Assembly (NCBI GenBank): GCA_900547615.1
Contig: URHH01000033.1
Span: forward strand, 1 to 23,011
Length of the DNA: 23,011 nucleotides
From: an uncultured Blautia sp.
GTDB lineage: Bacteria; Bacillota; Clostridia; Lachnospirales; Lachnospiraceae
Direction of reading: 5' to 3'
Part shown: positions 15,731-23,011 of the stretch, piece after piece
Layout: every line of letters begins with the position of its first letter
Position numbering within the stretch: position 1 is the first letter of the stretch
The notes under the pieces: generated by a model
Told to the model about the DNA's origin: nothing
Database searches by the model: none
Seen by the model: the letters and a program-made list of their open reading frames with translations, nothing else
Translations under genes and position numbers: made by a program

Positions 15731-17866
15731 TTACATAGATTTTCTCTCTGCAATCTCTGCCATTTTCGCCTCATTCAGACGTGTATCGCCATGAACACGG
15801 CTGTAGGAAAGGTATCCGTTCATACGGTCGATTTTTGTAAGATTGCTGGAACCGCATACAGGGCATACGTCCATCTCAAGCTCCTCATGTCCACAGTCAT
15901 CGCAGTACGCAAGAGAAAGATTTACTCCCTCATAATATCCAAGAGCCATTGCTCTTCGGATAAGGGTACGGATCGCCTCTCTGTTATAACTGATCGGATA
16001 ACGGACGTACTGGATTTTTCCTCCGTTGCAAAGCTCCCAGAAACGTCCTTCCAGATCCTGTTTCTCAATAGGAGTAACGTCCTCTGTCACATGGCAGTGG
16101 AAACTGTTGCTTACATACGGGCGGTCGGAAACGCCCTCCACAATGCCGTACATTTTGCGGAACTGCTCTACCTGAAGACCGCAGAGACTCTCTGCCGGTG
16201 TTCCGTAAATTGCGTAAAGATAGCCGTCCTCTTTCTTAAACTGATTGACTTTATCGTTGATATAACGGAGAACCTCCAGAGCAAACTCTCCGTCCTCTGT
16301 AATGGATTTTCCATTATAAAGCTCCTGCAGCTCATTTAAAGCTGTAATTCCGAAAGAAGCTGTCATTGGCTTTAAGATTTTTCCGATTTTTTCGTGCGGT
16401 TTTAAATGGCCGCCGTAAAATCCTCCTTCACAGTATGCAAGAGGATTTGTAGAAGCGCGCATCTGTCCAAGATATTCATAAGTACGGATATGAAGGCTTC
16501 GGATCATTTCCAGGTAAAAATCAAGAACTTCATAAAAATCTCGGTTTTCCGCACGGGCTTTCGCAAGGATCATCGGAAGATGAAGGCTCACAGCTCCCAC
16601 ATTAAATCTTCCCACAAAAACAGGAACATCGTTCTCATCTGCAGGCTCCATGCCTCCGCGCTCATACCAGGGGCTTAAAAATGCCCGGCAGCCCATCGGA
16701 CTGATTACTTTTTTATATTTTTTGTACATACTGGAAATATATCCCTCGCCTGACATGGAAAGCCAGTCAGGATACATGGTTTTTGCGGAACAATCTACGC
16801 CAACCTCAAATACGTCCTCACAGCATTTTCCTTTTCCGTGAATATTTTCATCATATAAAAATACAATTTTCGGGAAAAGAACCGGCTTCTTTCTTCCTTC
16901 CTTACCCTGTCCGCCCTGATGCACCTGCAAAAGAGAAATGCTGCACATTTTCTCAAACTGTTCTGTTCCAAGACCGAGCGTCACAGTAACAAACGGATAA
17001 TCGCCTCTGGAAGAACCAACTGTATTTAATTTGTACTCAATTCCCTGCCAGCCCTGGTCATAATCACGGCGAACCTTGTCGAGGGCGTATTCAATGGCTT
17101 TCTCTTCTCTTCCGCTCCAGCTTTCATCAGAATATTTCATAAATTCCTGAATATATCTGTCGTAGCTTTTCTGGGCGTAAGGAGCCAGGATCTTATCTAC
17201 CTCGGGAACTGTAAAGCCGCCGTACTGCTGGGCTGCCGTACTTAAAATAATATCGCCCATAACATCAAAAGCAGTATCAAGAGTTTTCGGCTCGTTATAC
17301 CACACATTTCCCATCTCGAATCCGCCGCTTAATACAGAAGCCACGTCAAAAAGACAGCAGTTCATTGTATCAAGGCGGGCAGACTGGTCGTGAATATAAA
17401 TATAACCGTCTTTACATGCCTGAAGCTCATTCCGGTTCATAAAGAATTTCCGGTAAAGCTCCTTGTTCAGCTCATTAAAAATCAGGCTTCTCTTTGTGGC
17501 AACAAGGGCGCTGTCCGTATTTGCATTACTCTTGTCTCCAATGTAACGGATCGCCTGACTTTTTGTATATACATCGTCCATCATATGGATAAAATCAAGC
17601 TTATAATTCCGGTAATCCCGATAACTTTTTGCAACAGCAGGATTTACACGCTCAAGAGCTCCCTCTACGATATTGTGCATTTCCTGGATCTGGATCTCGT
17701 TTTTTCCAAGAGAATCGGCGTGCTCCTGTGCAAAACGACAGATAAAATCTTTCTCCTCATCAGAAAATGTATAAAGTATACGCGCAGCGGATTTATTTAC
17801 TGCTGCCACAATTTTCAGAGGATTGAACTCCTCCTTCGTCCCATCTTTCTTAATCACATAAATCAT
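15731..17866 (-). CDS. nrdD: Anaerobic (class III) ribonucleoside-triphosphate reductase
   Basis: 711 residues. NrdD makes deoxyribonucleotides from ribonucleoside triphosphates using a glycyl radical, under strict anoxia. An N-terminal ATP-cone (about 1-90, KKDGTKEEFNPLKI) gives allosteric control. The catalytic barrel follows. At the end a zinc ribbon (C655, C658, C668, C671) precedes RMNGYL (681-686), where G684 is the expected radical site. The ATG at 17866 has GGGAG 9 bases upstream; an upstream TTG at 17908 has no good site and lies beyond one of the NrdR-like boxes. No nrdG activase gene follows: the terminator lies directly downstream, so the activase must be elsewhere. Two candidate NrdR boxes upstream suggest repression when deoxynucleotides are plentiful. 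Confidence 0.96.
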   Translation of the reverse strand: MIYVIKKDGTKEEFNPLKIVAAVNKSAARILYTFSDEEKDFICRFAQEHADSLGKNEIQIQEMHNIVEGALERVNPAVAKSYRDYRNYKLDFIHMMDDVYTKSQAIRYIGDKSNANTDSALVATKRSLIFNELNKELYRKFFMNRNELQACKDGYIYIHDQSARLDTMNCCLFDVASVLSGGFEMGNVWYNEPKTLDTAFDVMGDIILSTAAQQYGGFTVPEVDKILAPYAQKSYDRYIQEFMKYSDESWSGREEKAIEYALDKVRRDYDQGWQGIEYKLNTVGSSRGDYPFVTVTLGLGTEQFEKMCSISLLQVHQGGQGKEGRKKPVLFPKIVFLYDENIHGKGKCCEDVFEVGVDCSAKTMYPDWLSMSGEGYISSMYKKYKKVISPMGCRAFLSPWYERGGMEPADENDVPVFVGRFNVGAVSLHLPMILAKARAENRDFYEVLDFYLEMIRSLHIRTYEYLGQMRASTNPLAYCEGGFYGGHLKPHEKIGKILKPMTASFGITALNELQELYNGKSITEDGEFALEVLRYINDKVNQFKKEDGYLYAIYGTPAESLCGLQVEQFRKMYGIVEGVSDRPYVSNSFHCHVTEDVTPIEKQDLEGRFWELCNGGKIQYVRYPISYNREAIRTLIRRAMALGYYEGVNLSLAYCDDCGHEELEMDVCPVCGSSNLTKIDRMNGYLSYSRVHGDTRLNEAKMAEIAERKSM

Positions 17867-17884
17867 ACTATTTTTCTCCCAATT

Positions 17885-17939
17885 ACCATATCTAGTTATA
17901 ATTTTCAATTTTTTTCTTCATCTCACCCATATATGGTGC
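17885..17939 (-). promoter_or_regulatory. Candidate tandem NrdR boxes upstream of nrdD
   Basis: Two related partial palindromes: CCATATCTAGT starting at 17886 and CCATATATGGT starting at 17927. Each resembles the NrdR consensus (acaCwATATnTwGtgt) as I recall it, and they are 41 bases apart, about four helical turns, so they face the same side of DNA. NrdR is the ATP-cone repressor of ribonucleotide reductase genes. Confidence 0.55.
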
Positions 17940-17946
17940 TTACAAG

Positions 17947-17955
17947 AGTATAGCA
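17947..17955 (-). promoter_or_regulatory. Extended -10 promoter for nrdD
   Basis: On the minus strand TGCTATACT is an extended -10 (TG, one base, TATACT), with only a weak -35 at the expected distance. Transcription would start near 17940, at the upstream NrdR-like box. Confidence 0.45.
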
Positions 17956-17988
17956 TAACCCTCTGAAAAAGGGAAGGGGCAAAATTAT

Positions 17989-19203
17989 CTATTTCCTGTA
18001 CATTCTTTTCAGGACAGGGAGAAGAAGTGCACAAAACGCGGAATACACAAGGAAAAGTAAAAAAATCCCGTCCAGAACTTTTCCTCCGATTTCATACAAA
18101 GTAAAATTTGCCGTTCCCTGCGCAAGCTGCAAAAGCCTGTCCGGAAGAAGCCCCAGAATTTCTGCCACTGCCGAATTATTAATATTTGACAAAAAGGAGG
18201 GCAGAAATACCAGTACAAAGGGAAGGATAACTGCCGCCGCCAGAGACTTTGTTTTTCCGGATACCAGCATGGTAAGAAACGAAATAAACAGACAGCCCAG
18301 GTATCCCCCGACTGCGCAGAGAACGTACTTTTCCACATTTGTCATTTCATAAAAGCTTTTCCAGCCAGAAGAATTTGCCTGAATCGGGCAAAACGCTCCG
18401 TCTGCACCAAGATAAAGAAGAACTGCTCCCGTATATAAAAGCACTGTGCACCAGTATATGCCCGTAACAATATAAAAACAAGCCTTGACTTTTGCGGAAA
18501 CTGCCTTATTCTTTCCGTAAAGAGAAGAAAACAGAATACTGTCTGCTTTCCACTGAAATTCTCTTGCAAAAATCCCGGAAACCAGGTATCCAAGCACAAG
18601 CATGAGAATCATAAGAATTGTTGGAAAATAAAGAAAAAGCTGCTTCCAGCCCTCCACATAATCGTAAACAAACGGTGTTGTAAGACTTTCATATTTCTTT
18701 ATCAGATATTCTTTTTCCGTTTCTGAAAAAAGCTCCTTTCCTTCTCCAAAAAGCCAGTCTTTTAAAAGAATGATCCTGTTTTCATAAAATTCAGACGCCT
18801 CTTCCGGCTTTAAGCTGTCTGCTCTGAAATAATTATAATCCCGAAAACCTTCTGCATATGCGTAGTTTAAGAGATTTCTGATTTCCAGAAAGCCCTGCTT
18901 TTTATGAAACGCCTTATCGTTCTCCTGAAAGTCATCAGACTGCGCCTCCGGCGTCTGTGAAATTTTATTATTTTCCTCAATGACTTTTCGGATTTTCGCC
19001 TCATCGAGAGGGCCTGCCCACGCCTTTTGCTCTTCCCTTAATTTTTTCACTGCGCCGAATCCTTTTTCTGTTTCCCCCGCTTCATTTACGTAAGAAATAT
19101 TTCCCGCAAAAAAACAGACAACACACAAAAGCACAGCGAGAAGAGCCACTGCAATCTGATCTCCTCTTCTCAAAAACACTTTCTTTATCTCAAATTTCAC
19201 CAT
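17989..19203 (-). CDS. ABC transporter permease with large extracytoplasmic loop
   Basis: 404 residues. One N-terminal membrane helix (about 15-34) is followed by a hydrophilic segment of some 150 residues (about 35-188), then five or six helices (about 189-211, 242-266, 293-315, 319-338, 378-396). This is the layout of ABC-2-type export or bacteriocin-resistance permeases, in which the large loop faces outside. The ATG at 19203 sits inside the end of the ATPase gene (14-base overlap) with GTGAGGA just upstream, so the two subunits are coupled. Substrate is unknown; a role in exporting or sensing envelope-active compounds is inferred from the sigma factor in the operon. No clear terminator separates it from nrdD. 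Confidence 0.85.
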   Translation of the reverse strand: MVKFEIKKVFLRRGDQIAVALLAVLLCVVCFFAGNISYVNEAGETEKGFGAVKKLREEQKAWAGPLDEAKIRKVIEENNKISQTPEAQSDDFQENDKAFHKKQGFLEIRNLLNYAYAEGFRDYNYFRADSLKPEEASEFYENRIILLKDWLFGEGKELFSETEKEYLIKKYESLTTPFVYDYVEGWKQLFLYFPTILMILMLVLGYLVSGIFAREFQWKADSILFSSLYGKNKAVSAKVKACFYIVTGIYWCTVLLYTGAVLLYLGADGAFCPIQANSSGWKSFYEMTNVEKYVLCAVGGYLGCLFISFLTMLVSGKTKSLAAAVILPFVLVFLPSFLSNINNSAVAEILGLLPDRLLQLAQGTANFTLYEIGGKVLDGIFLLFLVYSAFCALLLPVLKRMYRK

Positions 19204-20077
19204 CTTCCTCACCTGCCCTTCTTCCAAAATAACAGAGAAATACATCTTCCAGATTTGCCGCTGCCAATACCGCATCTTGCCGTGGTTTTTCCTCCGAAAG
19301 AACACGAAGCTTTATTTTTCCCTCTGCACGCCTGATATTGGAAATCTTATAATTTTTCATAAACCCTTCTGCTTCCTTTTCATTTACTGTACACTCCCAC
19401 ACACCTGCAGGAAGACAGGAGGTCAGCTCCTCCACAGTCCCTGTCTTTTTGATCTCTCCCTCCTTCATAAGAAAAACAGAATCTGCAATATACTCTATAT
19501 CTGACACAATATGCGTAGATAAAAGCACAAGACGATTTTGGGAAAGCTCGCTTAACAGGCCTCGAAAACGGATTCGCTCGTTGGGGTCAAGACCTGCGGT
19601 GGGCTCGTCCAGAATCAGAATCTTCGGATCATTTAACATTGCCTGGGCGATCCCCACTCTTCTTTTCATACCTCCGGAAAGACGCTTCATTTTTTTGTTT
19701 TTTTCCCGGGAAAGCCCCACCTGATTTATCAAAAGCCCCGCTCGTTTTTTCGCCACAGCAGGGCGCAATCCTTTGACCGAACTGATATAAAGAAGATAAT
19801 CCCAAACTGTAAAATCAGGATAATATCCAAACTCCTGAGGCAGATACCCGAGAAGCTTTCGGTACTCTCCGTCCATCGAAAAAATATCTTTTCCGTTATA
19901 TTTGATTTTTCCTTCTGTGGGAGAAAGAAGGGTACAAAGCATTCGCATCATGGTTGTTTTTCCTGAACCGTTGATTCCCAGGAGCCCGTAAATTCCCTCT
20001 TTCATCACACAGGATACATGGCTTACCGCATTTGTACTCTGAAAACTCTTTGAAACATTTTCCATTTTTAATTCCAT
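19190..20077 (-). CDS. ABC transporter ATP-binding protein
   Basis: 295 residues from the ATG at 20077. ATPase motifs are complete: Walker A GINGSGKT (34-41), Q-loop Q81, signature LSGGM (133-137), Walker B ILILDEP (153-159) and the H-loop H189. A C-terminal extension of about 75 residues after the ATPase core is typical of ABC-2 export systems. GGGAGG lies 10 bases before the ATG; the start overlaps the end of the membrane-protein gene and the stop overlaps the permease. The longer open frame of 32 codons lies within the upstream gene and lacks homology. It powers the permease encoded next. Confidence 0.93.
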   Translation of the reverse strand: MELKMENVSKSFQSTNAVSHVSCVMKEGIYGLLGINGSGKTTMMRMLCTLLSPTEGKIKYNGKDIFSMDGEYRKLLGYLPQEFGYYPDFTVWDYLLYISSVKGLRPAVAKKRAGLLINQVGLSREKNKKMKRLSGGMKRRVGIAQAMLNDPKILILDEPTAGLDPNERIRFRGLLSELSQNRLVLLSTHIVSDIEYIADSVFLMKEGEIKKTGTVEELTSCLPAGVWECTVNEKEAEGFMKNYKISNIRRAEGKIKLRVLSEEKPRQDAVLAAANLEDVFLCYFGRRAGEEDGEI

Positions 20078-20829
20078 AATATCTGAACCTCCCACATTTG
20101 TCTCCATTTTTTCTGCCCTCTGCTTACGCAGTAAAAAAGATACAGAACAGAACTTATAAAAATCAAAGCCCACACCGGTTTTGTCACCGCTTCATAAATC
20201 GGTTCCTGCAGAAGAAACAGAAGCCACACAGCATCCCACATCATACAGAGAAAAACAGAAAATACTTCTGATCCTGTTTTTCTGCTGTATAAAGTTCCAA
20301 AACAAATACAACAGCTTATATTAAAGGGAATAAAAAACTGCACCACTGCTTCCCACATGGTAATCCTCCCGGAAAGAGAAGCTGCTGCAAAAAAAATCCC
20401 GAGAATAAAACCATCTGCCAGAGCAAACGCCATAATCCTTGCCGCATACATCTGACGAAGCGTGTAAAATGTGGTTCCCTCAATTTCCATCGCTCCTGTA
20501 TTGCGGTTTTTCCAGAGTTCCGGCATGATCAGCACTGCGAAAAGAGAGGCAGCCATTCCCATTCCTTTTTTTACATACGCACCGCTCTCTGTATATACAA
20601 GGAGCCACCAAAGCCCCATAAGGACGGCAGCCTGTAAAATCCACCATCTCTTCTGAATATATCTGCTCTGCTCATAAAGAAATTCAGGAAACGAGGCGTC
20701 TCTCTCCTGCTCTCCTTCATAAAACGCCTTCTTTGCCGCCTCAATAGCCCTGTTTTCTTTTTCTTCGCTTATATGCATCTCTTTTATCTTTGCAATGTAA
20801 TTTCTTATTTCCCGTTCATCTCTTCTCAC
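20068..20829 (-). CDS. Six-helix membrane protein, possible sigma-factor partner
   Basis: 253 residues. I do not recognise the family. A hydrophilic, charged N-terminal part (1-60) with helical character is followed by about six hydrophobic helices (62-79, 91-104, 130-151, 161-181, 188-207, 217-235) and a short basic tail. It starts with GTG at 20829, preceded by AGGAGG 8-9 bases away, and overlaps the sigma-factor stop by 14 bases. Genes placed directly after ECF sigma factors often encode their anti-sigma factors, and the cytoplasmic N-terminus could bind sigma. It could equally be an additional ABC permease subunit, since it is followed by the ATPase. No zinc-binding anti-sigma motif (HxxxCxxC) is visible. 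Confidence 0.75.
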   Translation of the reverse strand: MRRDEREIRNYIAKIKEMHISEEKENRAIEAAKKAFYEGEQERDASFPEFLYEQSRYIQKRWWILQAAVLMGLWWLLVYTESGAYVKKGMGMAASLFAVLIMPELWKNRNTGAMEIEGTTFYTLRQMYAARIMAFALADGFILGIFFAAASLSGRITMWEAVVQFFIPFNISCCICFGTLYSRKTGSEVFSVFLCMMWDAVWLLFLLQEPIYEAVTKPVWALIFISSVLYLFYCVSRGQKKWRQMWEVQILWN

Positions 20830-21343
20830 GGTTTTCCCCTCCTTTCAGCTCCTTTATAAGAAGCTCTCTCACACGTTTGACCCTGTATTTTACAAGTGAA
20901 AGACTGATTCCTGTAATTTTTGCAATCTCTTTTTGCTTCCTCTCCTGAACAAAATATAAAATTGCCGTTTCCCGAAGTTCCTCCGGAAGTCCTTTTAAAA
21001 TCCTGCTTATATCCATAAGCTCCTCAAGTCCTTCCATACATTTCCATTCTGTTTCCGGCAGCTCTGCCATTACCACATCTTTTTTTCTGCGAAAATAATC
21101 CTTACACACATTTCCTGCGATCACATAAAGATAATTTCCCGCTTTCCCATAATGGCGATATTTTTCAAACGTGCGGAAAAACCGCTCGAATGTCTCCTGC
21201 GCCGCGTCCTCCCCGTCTTCCCTGTTACAAATATGAAGACAGCAATACCGCAAAATTGCCGGATAATACTTTTTTACGAAAGCTTCTGCTGCCGCCTCGT
21301 CTCCTGCTCTCATTTTCTGTATCAGGCTGAAATCTCTGTCCAT
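20816..21343 (-). CDS. ECF-type RNA polymerase sigma factor
   Basis: 175 residues from the ATG at 21343. Region 2 (about 20-88) carries DAAQETFERFF (46-56), the core-binding and -10 recognition helix. Region 4 (about 115-165) carries a helix-turn-helix (KEIAKITGISLSLVKYRVKR, 138-157) that would read the -35. Regions 1.1 and 3 are absent, as in ECF sigma factors. AGGAG lies 7 bases upstream of this ATG; the longer frame to 21454 includes the predicted promoter and is excluded. It heads a four-gene operon with a membrane protein and an ABC exporter, which are its likely targets and partner. Confidence 0.9.
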   Translation of the reverse strand: MDRDFSLIQKMRAGDEAAAEAFVKKYYPAILRYCCLHICNREDGEDAAQETFERFFRTFEKYRHYGKAGNYLYVIAGNVCKDYFRRKKDVVMAELPETEWKCMEGLEELMDISRILKGLPEELRETAILYFVQERKQKEIAKITGISLSLVKYRVKRVRELLIKELKGGENREKR

Positions 21344-21413
21344 CTCTTTGCTCCTGTCCCGTTTCTCTGGCTGCTCTGAACCATACTTTTCTCTCTTTCT
21401 CATGCCTTCACTT

Positions 21414-21419
21414 ATTATA
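21414..21419 (-). promoter_or_regulatory. Possible -10 for the sigma-factor operon
   Basis: A perfect TATAAT on the minus strand, about 70 bases before the sigma-factor ATG. No good -35 lies 16-18 bases away (TTGACT is only 10 bases away), so the operon may use another sigma factor or an activator. Confidence 0.35.
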
Positions 21420-21487
21420 ACGGTCCAAAAGTCAAAAAAGACAGGACAAACCATGATTTTTTCGTATAATTTTTTTCCTGCAAAAAA

Positions 21488-21516
21488 TTGTCACAGACAA
21501 ACTTTCCTGTTATAAT
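21488..21516 (+). promoter_or_regulatory. Predicted promoter for asnA
   Basis: TTGTCA (21488-21493) is 17 bases from a perfect TATAAT (21511-21516). Transcription would start near 21523, leaving a leader of about 27 bases before the ATG, too short for a T-box. Confidence 0.8.
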
Positions 21517-21549
21517 AAAAGCTAATTATTTTTATGAGGAGGGCTTTCT

Positions 21550-22557
21550 ATGGAACAGATGAAAATCCCCACCGGCTATCAGGCTGACTTAAACCTTCAT
21601 GATACCCAGGTGGCAATCAAGACAGTTAAAGACTTTTTTCAGCAGACTCTGGCGCAGAAACTAAATTTACTCCGCGTATCAGCGCCTATTTTTGTAAATC
21701 CGGCATCAGGTCTGAATGATAATCTAAACGGGATAGAACGCCCTGTAAGCTTTGATATTAAGGGACAAAAGGATTCTGCAGAAATTGTTCACTCCCTTGC
21801 AAAATGGAAGCGCTACGCGCTGAAACGCTACGGTTTCTCTCAGGGAGAGGGACTTTACACAGATATGGTCGCCATTCGAAGAGACGAAGACCTTGACAAT
21901 ATCCACTCTGTTTATGTAGACCAGTGGGACTGGGAAAAAATTATTTCCAGAGAAGAAAGAAACATGGACACTTTAATCCACACAGTCCGCACTATTTACA
22001 GTGTTCTTCGAAAAACAGAAAAATACATGGCAGTACAGTATGATTATATAGAAGAAATTTTACCGAGAGAAATCAGCTTCGTCACAACACAGGAGCTGGC
22101 TGATATGTACCCGGACTGCACTCCAAAGGAACGGGAATACAAGATTACAAAAGAAAAAGGCGCTGTCTTCCTTATGCAGGTAGGCAAAGCCTTACGAAGC
22201 GGCGAACGCCACGACGGACGCGCGCCGGATTATGATGACTGGGAATTAAACGGGGATATTCTTGTATATTACCCGGTTCTTGATATTGCTCTTGAGCTTT
22301 CTTCTATGGGAATCCGCGTGGACGAAGAATCCCTTGACCGTCAGCTTACAGAATCAGGCTGTGATGACAGACGGGAGCTTGATTTCCAGAAAGCTGTTTT
22401 AAATGCAGACCTTCCTTATACCATCGGCGGCGGAATCGGTCAGTCCAGAATCTGTATGTTTTTCCTTCGAAAAGCACATATCGGAGAAGTACACGTTTCT
22501 CTCTGGCCGGAAGAAATGCGAAAGTCCGCGGAGGAAAATGGGATTCTGCTGTTGTAA
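21550..22557 (+). CDS. asnA: Aspartate--ammonia ligase (asparagine synthetase A)
   Basis: 335 residues, close to the usual length of about 330. AsnA makes asparagine from aspartate, ammonia and ATP; it has the fold of class II aminoacyl-tRNA synthetases. Visible family blocks are FFQQTLAQKLNLLRVSAPIF (29-48), GLNDNLNGIERPVSFD (54-69), the KWKRYAL segment (86-92), DQWDWEK (123-129), GERHDGRAPDYDDW (about 217-230) and the ATP-binding end block GGGIGQSRICMF. The ATG at 21550 follows a strong AGGAGGG with a 6-base gap. It stands alone with its own promoter and terminator, divergent from the sigma-factor operon. Confidence 0.97.
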   Translation: MEQMKIPTGYQADLNLHDTQVAIKTVKDFFQQTLAQKLNLLRVSAPIFVNPASGLNDNLNGIERPVSFDIKGQKDSAEIVHSLAKWKRYALKRYGFSQGEGLYTDMVAIRRDEDLDNIHSVYVDQWDWEKIISREERNMDTLIHTVRTIYSVLRKTEKYMAVQYDYIEEILPREISFVTTQELADMYPDCTPKEREYKITKEKGAVFLMQVGKALRSGERHDGRAPDYDDWELNGDILVYYPVLDIALELSSMGIRVDEESLDRQLTESGCDDRRELDFQKAVLNADLPYTIGGGIGQSRICMFFLRKAHIGEVHVSLWPEEMRKSAEENGILLL

Positions 22558-22593
22558 ATAAAAATTACAGGAGATGGTTTCCTGTGATGTAAA

Positions 22594-22636
22594 AACCCCC
22601 TGGAATATACCGGAAAGTGGTATATTTCAGGGGGGT
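22594..22636 (+). terminator. Strong terminator after asnA
   Basis: A 17-base near-perfect stem, 22594-22610 with 22620-22636, and a 9-base loop. T-rich sequence follows on the plus strand and an A-run precedes it, so it can also stop transcription coming from the insertion sequence. Confidence 0.9.
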
Positions 22637-22717
22637 TCTGTTTAATAAAGCAAAAGATTTCCTCTCTTCTTCGCTTTCTGCAACATTATTTTAAACATTA
22701 TACTTCTGAATATTATG

Positions 22718-22763
22718 GTGCGGCAGAGCCGCCTGTCCGGTGTGGCGAGAGCCACCTGTCCGG
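22718..22763. repeat. Direct repeats at the insertion-sequence end
   Basis: Two imperfect direct copies of about 22 bases, each containing GAGCCrCCTGTCCGG: copy one 22718-22739, copy two 22740-22763. A third partial copy, GGAGCCACC, follows at 22770-22778. Multiple terminal repeats that bind the IstA transposase are known for the IS21 family. Confidence 0.75.
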
Positions 22764-22795
22764 ACTAACGGAGCCACCCCATTTCGTTTATTAAG

Positions 22796-23011
22796 TTACT
22801 TTGCCATTGCTGGATCCAGTCCATATACTTCTCTCATAGAGAGGTCTTTAGCTGGATCAACACTTTCAATATCGATTTTATAGGAATCATACGATATACG
22901 ATCCATAATGGCATCGGCAAGAGTACTTTCACCATCACAGATTTGCTGGTACCATTCACTTTCACGGAACTGAGAACAAAAGATTGTTGAAGATTTTTTT
23001 CGTCTTTTATG
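22796..23011 (-). CDS. istB: IS21-family ATP-binding protein IstB, C-terminal 71 codons (partial)
   Basis: The visible C-terminus has STIFCSQFRESEWYQQI (residues 8-24 of the visible part) and LADAIMDRISYDSYKI (31-46), strongly conserved in IstB, the DnaC/DnaA-like AAA+ helper that selects target DNA for the IstA transposase. The ATP-binding Walker motifs and the start lie beyond the right edge. The frame is open to the edge and ends in a TAA at 22796-22798, so this part is intact. Confidence 0.88.
   Translation of the reverse strand, partial: HKRRKKSSTIFCSQFRESEWYQQICDGESTLADAIMDRISYDSYKIDIESVDPAKDLSMREVYGLDPAMAK

Larger units (their letters stand above)
22717..23011 (-). mobile_element. End of an IS21-family insertion sequence (runs off right edge)
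   Basis: The C-terminus of istB plus repeated sequence outside it mark the istB-side end of an IS21-type element. The outer boundary is put near 22717 because the repeats start there, but the exact end and target duplication cannot be fixed without the other end. Confidence 0.7.

Noticed and set aside
17390..17953. Plus-strand open frame of 187 codons opposite the start of nrdD
   Set aside because: Antisense to conserved nrdD codons with no family likeness; it also crosses the nrdD promoter region.
17956..17988. Terminator between the ABC permease gene and nrdD
   Set aside because: Only a 4-base CCCT/AGGG pairing is present with no T-run, so a terminator cannot be supported; some read-through into nrdD is possible.
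21344..21454. Longer sigma-factor start at 21454 or 21403
   Set aside because: Both lie at or before the possible -10 region and lack a good ribosome site, whereas 21343 has AGGAG at the right distance and begins the conserved fold.
21517..21549. T-box or other riboswitch upstream of asnA
   Set aside because: The predicted leader is only about 27 bases, too short for a T-box, and no T-box sequence is seen.

Overview
The window looks like chromosomal DNA of a low-to-mid GC Gram-positive anaerobe of the class Clostridia, most likely a Lachnospiraceae-type gut bacterium. This is inferred from the class III (oxygen-sensitive) ribonucleotide reductase, strong AGGAGG ribosome sites, a DNPR-type (meso-diaminopimelate) MurE, a PrkC/PP2C signalling pair and the protein family variants. 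Genus and species cannot be settled from the sequence alone.

Region 1 (1-13,041, all on the minus strand, read right to left) is one tightly packed housekeeping operon: murE, priA, def, fmt, a membrane zinc metallopeptidase, rsmB, rlmN, a PP2C phosphatase, prkC, rsgA, rpe and the 5' part of thiN, which runs off the left edge. The run priA-def-fmt-rsmB-rlmN-prpC-prkC-rsgA-rpe-thiN has the same order as in Bacillus subtilis. The zinc peptidase (between fmt and rsmB) and murE (at the head) are the departures. Genes overlap or lie a few bases apart, so cell-wall synthesis, replication restart, translation initiation, rRNA modification and PASTA-kinase signalling are probably co-transcribed. A sigma-A-type promoter fits just upstream of murE. 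In the visible part of thiN, the GDFDS active-site motif reads GGFYR.

Region 2 (13,126-15,720) holds a secreted, acidic-linker surface protein with a degenerate sortase-like tail (IPKTED instead of IPxTG), on the minus strand. A divergent solitary carbamate kinase gene lies on the plus strand. The 373-base gap between them carries one promoter for each gene and a strong hairpin terminator with no obvious gene to serve.

Region 3 (15,675-21,343, minus strand) has nrdD, preceded by two candidate NrdR boxes about four helical turns apart next to an extended -10. Upstream of it is a four-gene module of overlapping genes: ECF-type sigma factor, six-helix membrane protein, ABC ATPase and ABC permease with a large outside loop. 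It looks like a self-contained envelope-stress or export system.

Region 4 (21,488-23,011) has asnA (ammonia-dependent asparagine synthetase) on the plus strand with a near-consensus promoter and a strong terminator, then the end of an IS21-family insertion sequence. That end has terminal direct repeats and the C-terminal 71 codons of istB on the minus strand, and runs off the right edge. No tRNA, rRNA, CRISPR array or recognisable riboswitch was seen.
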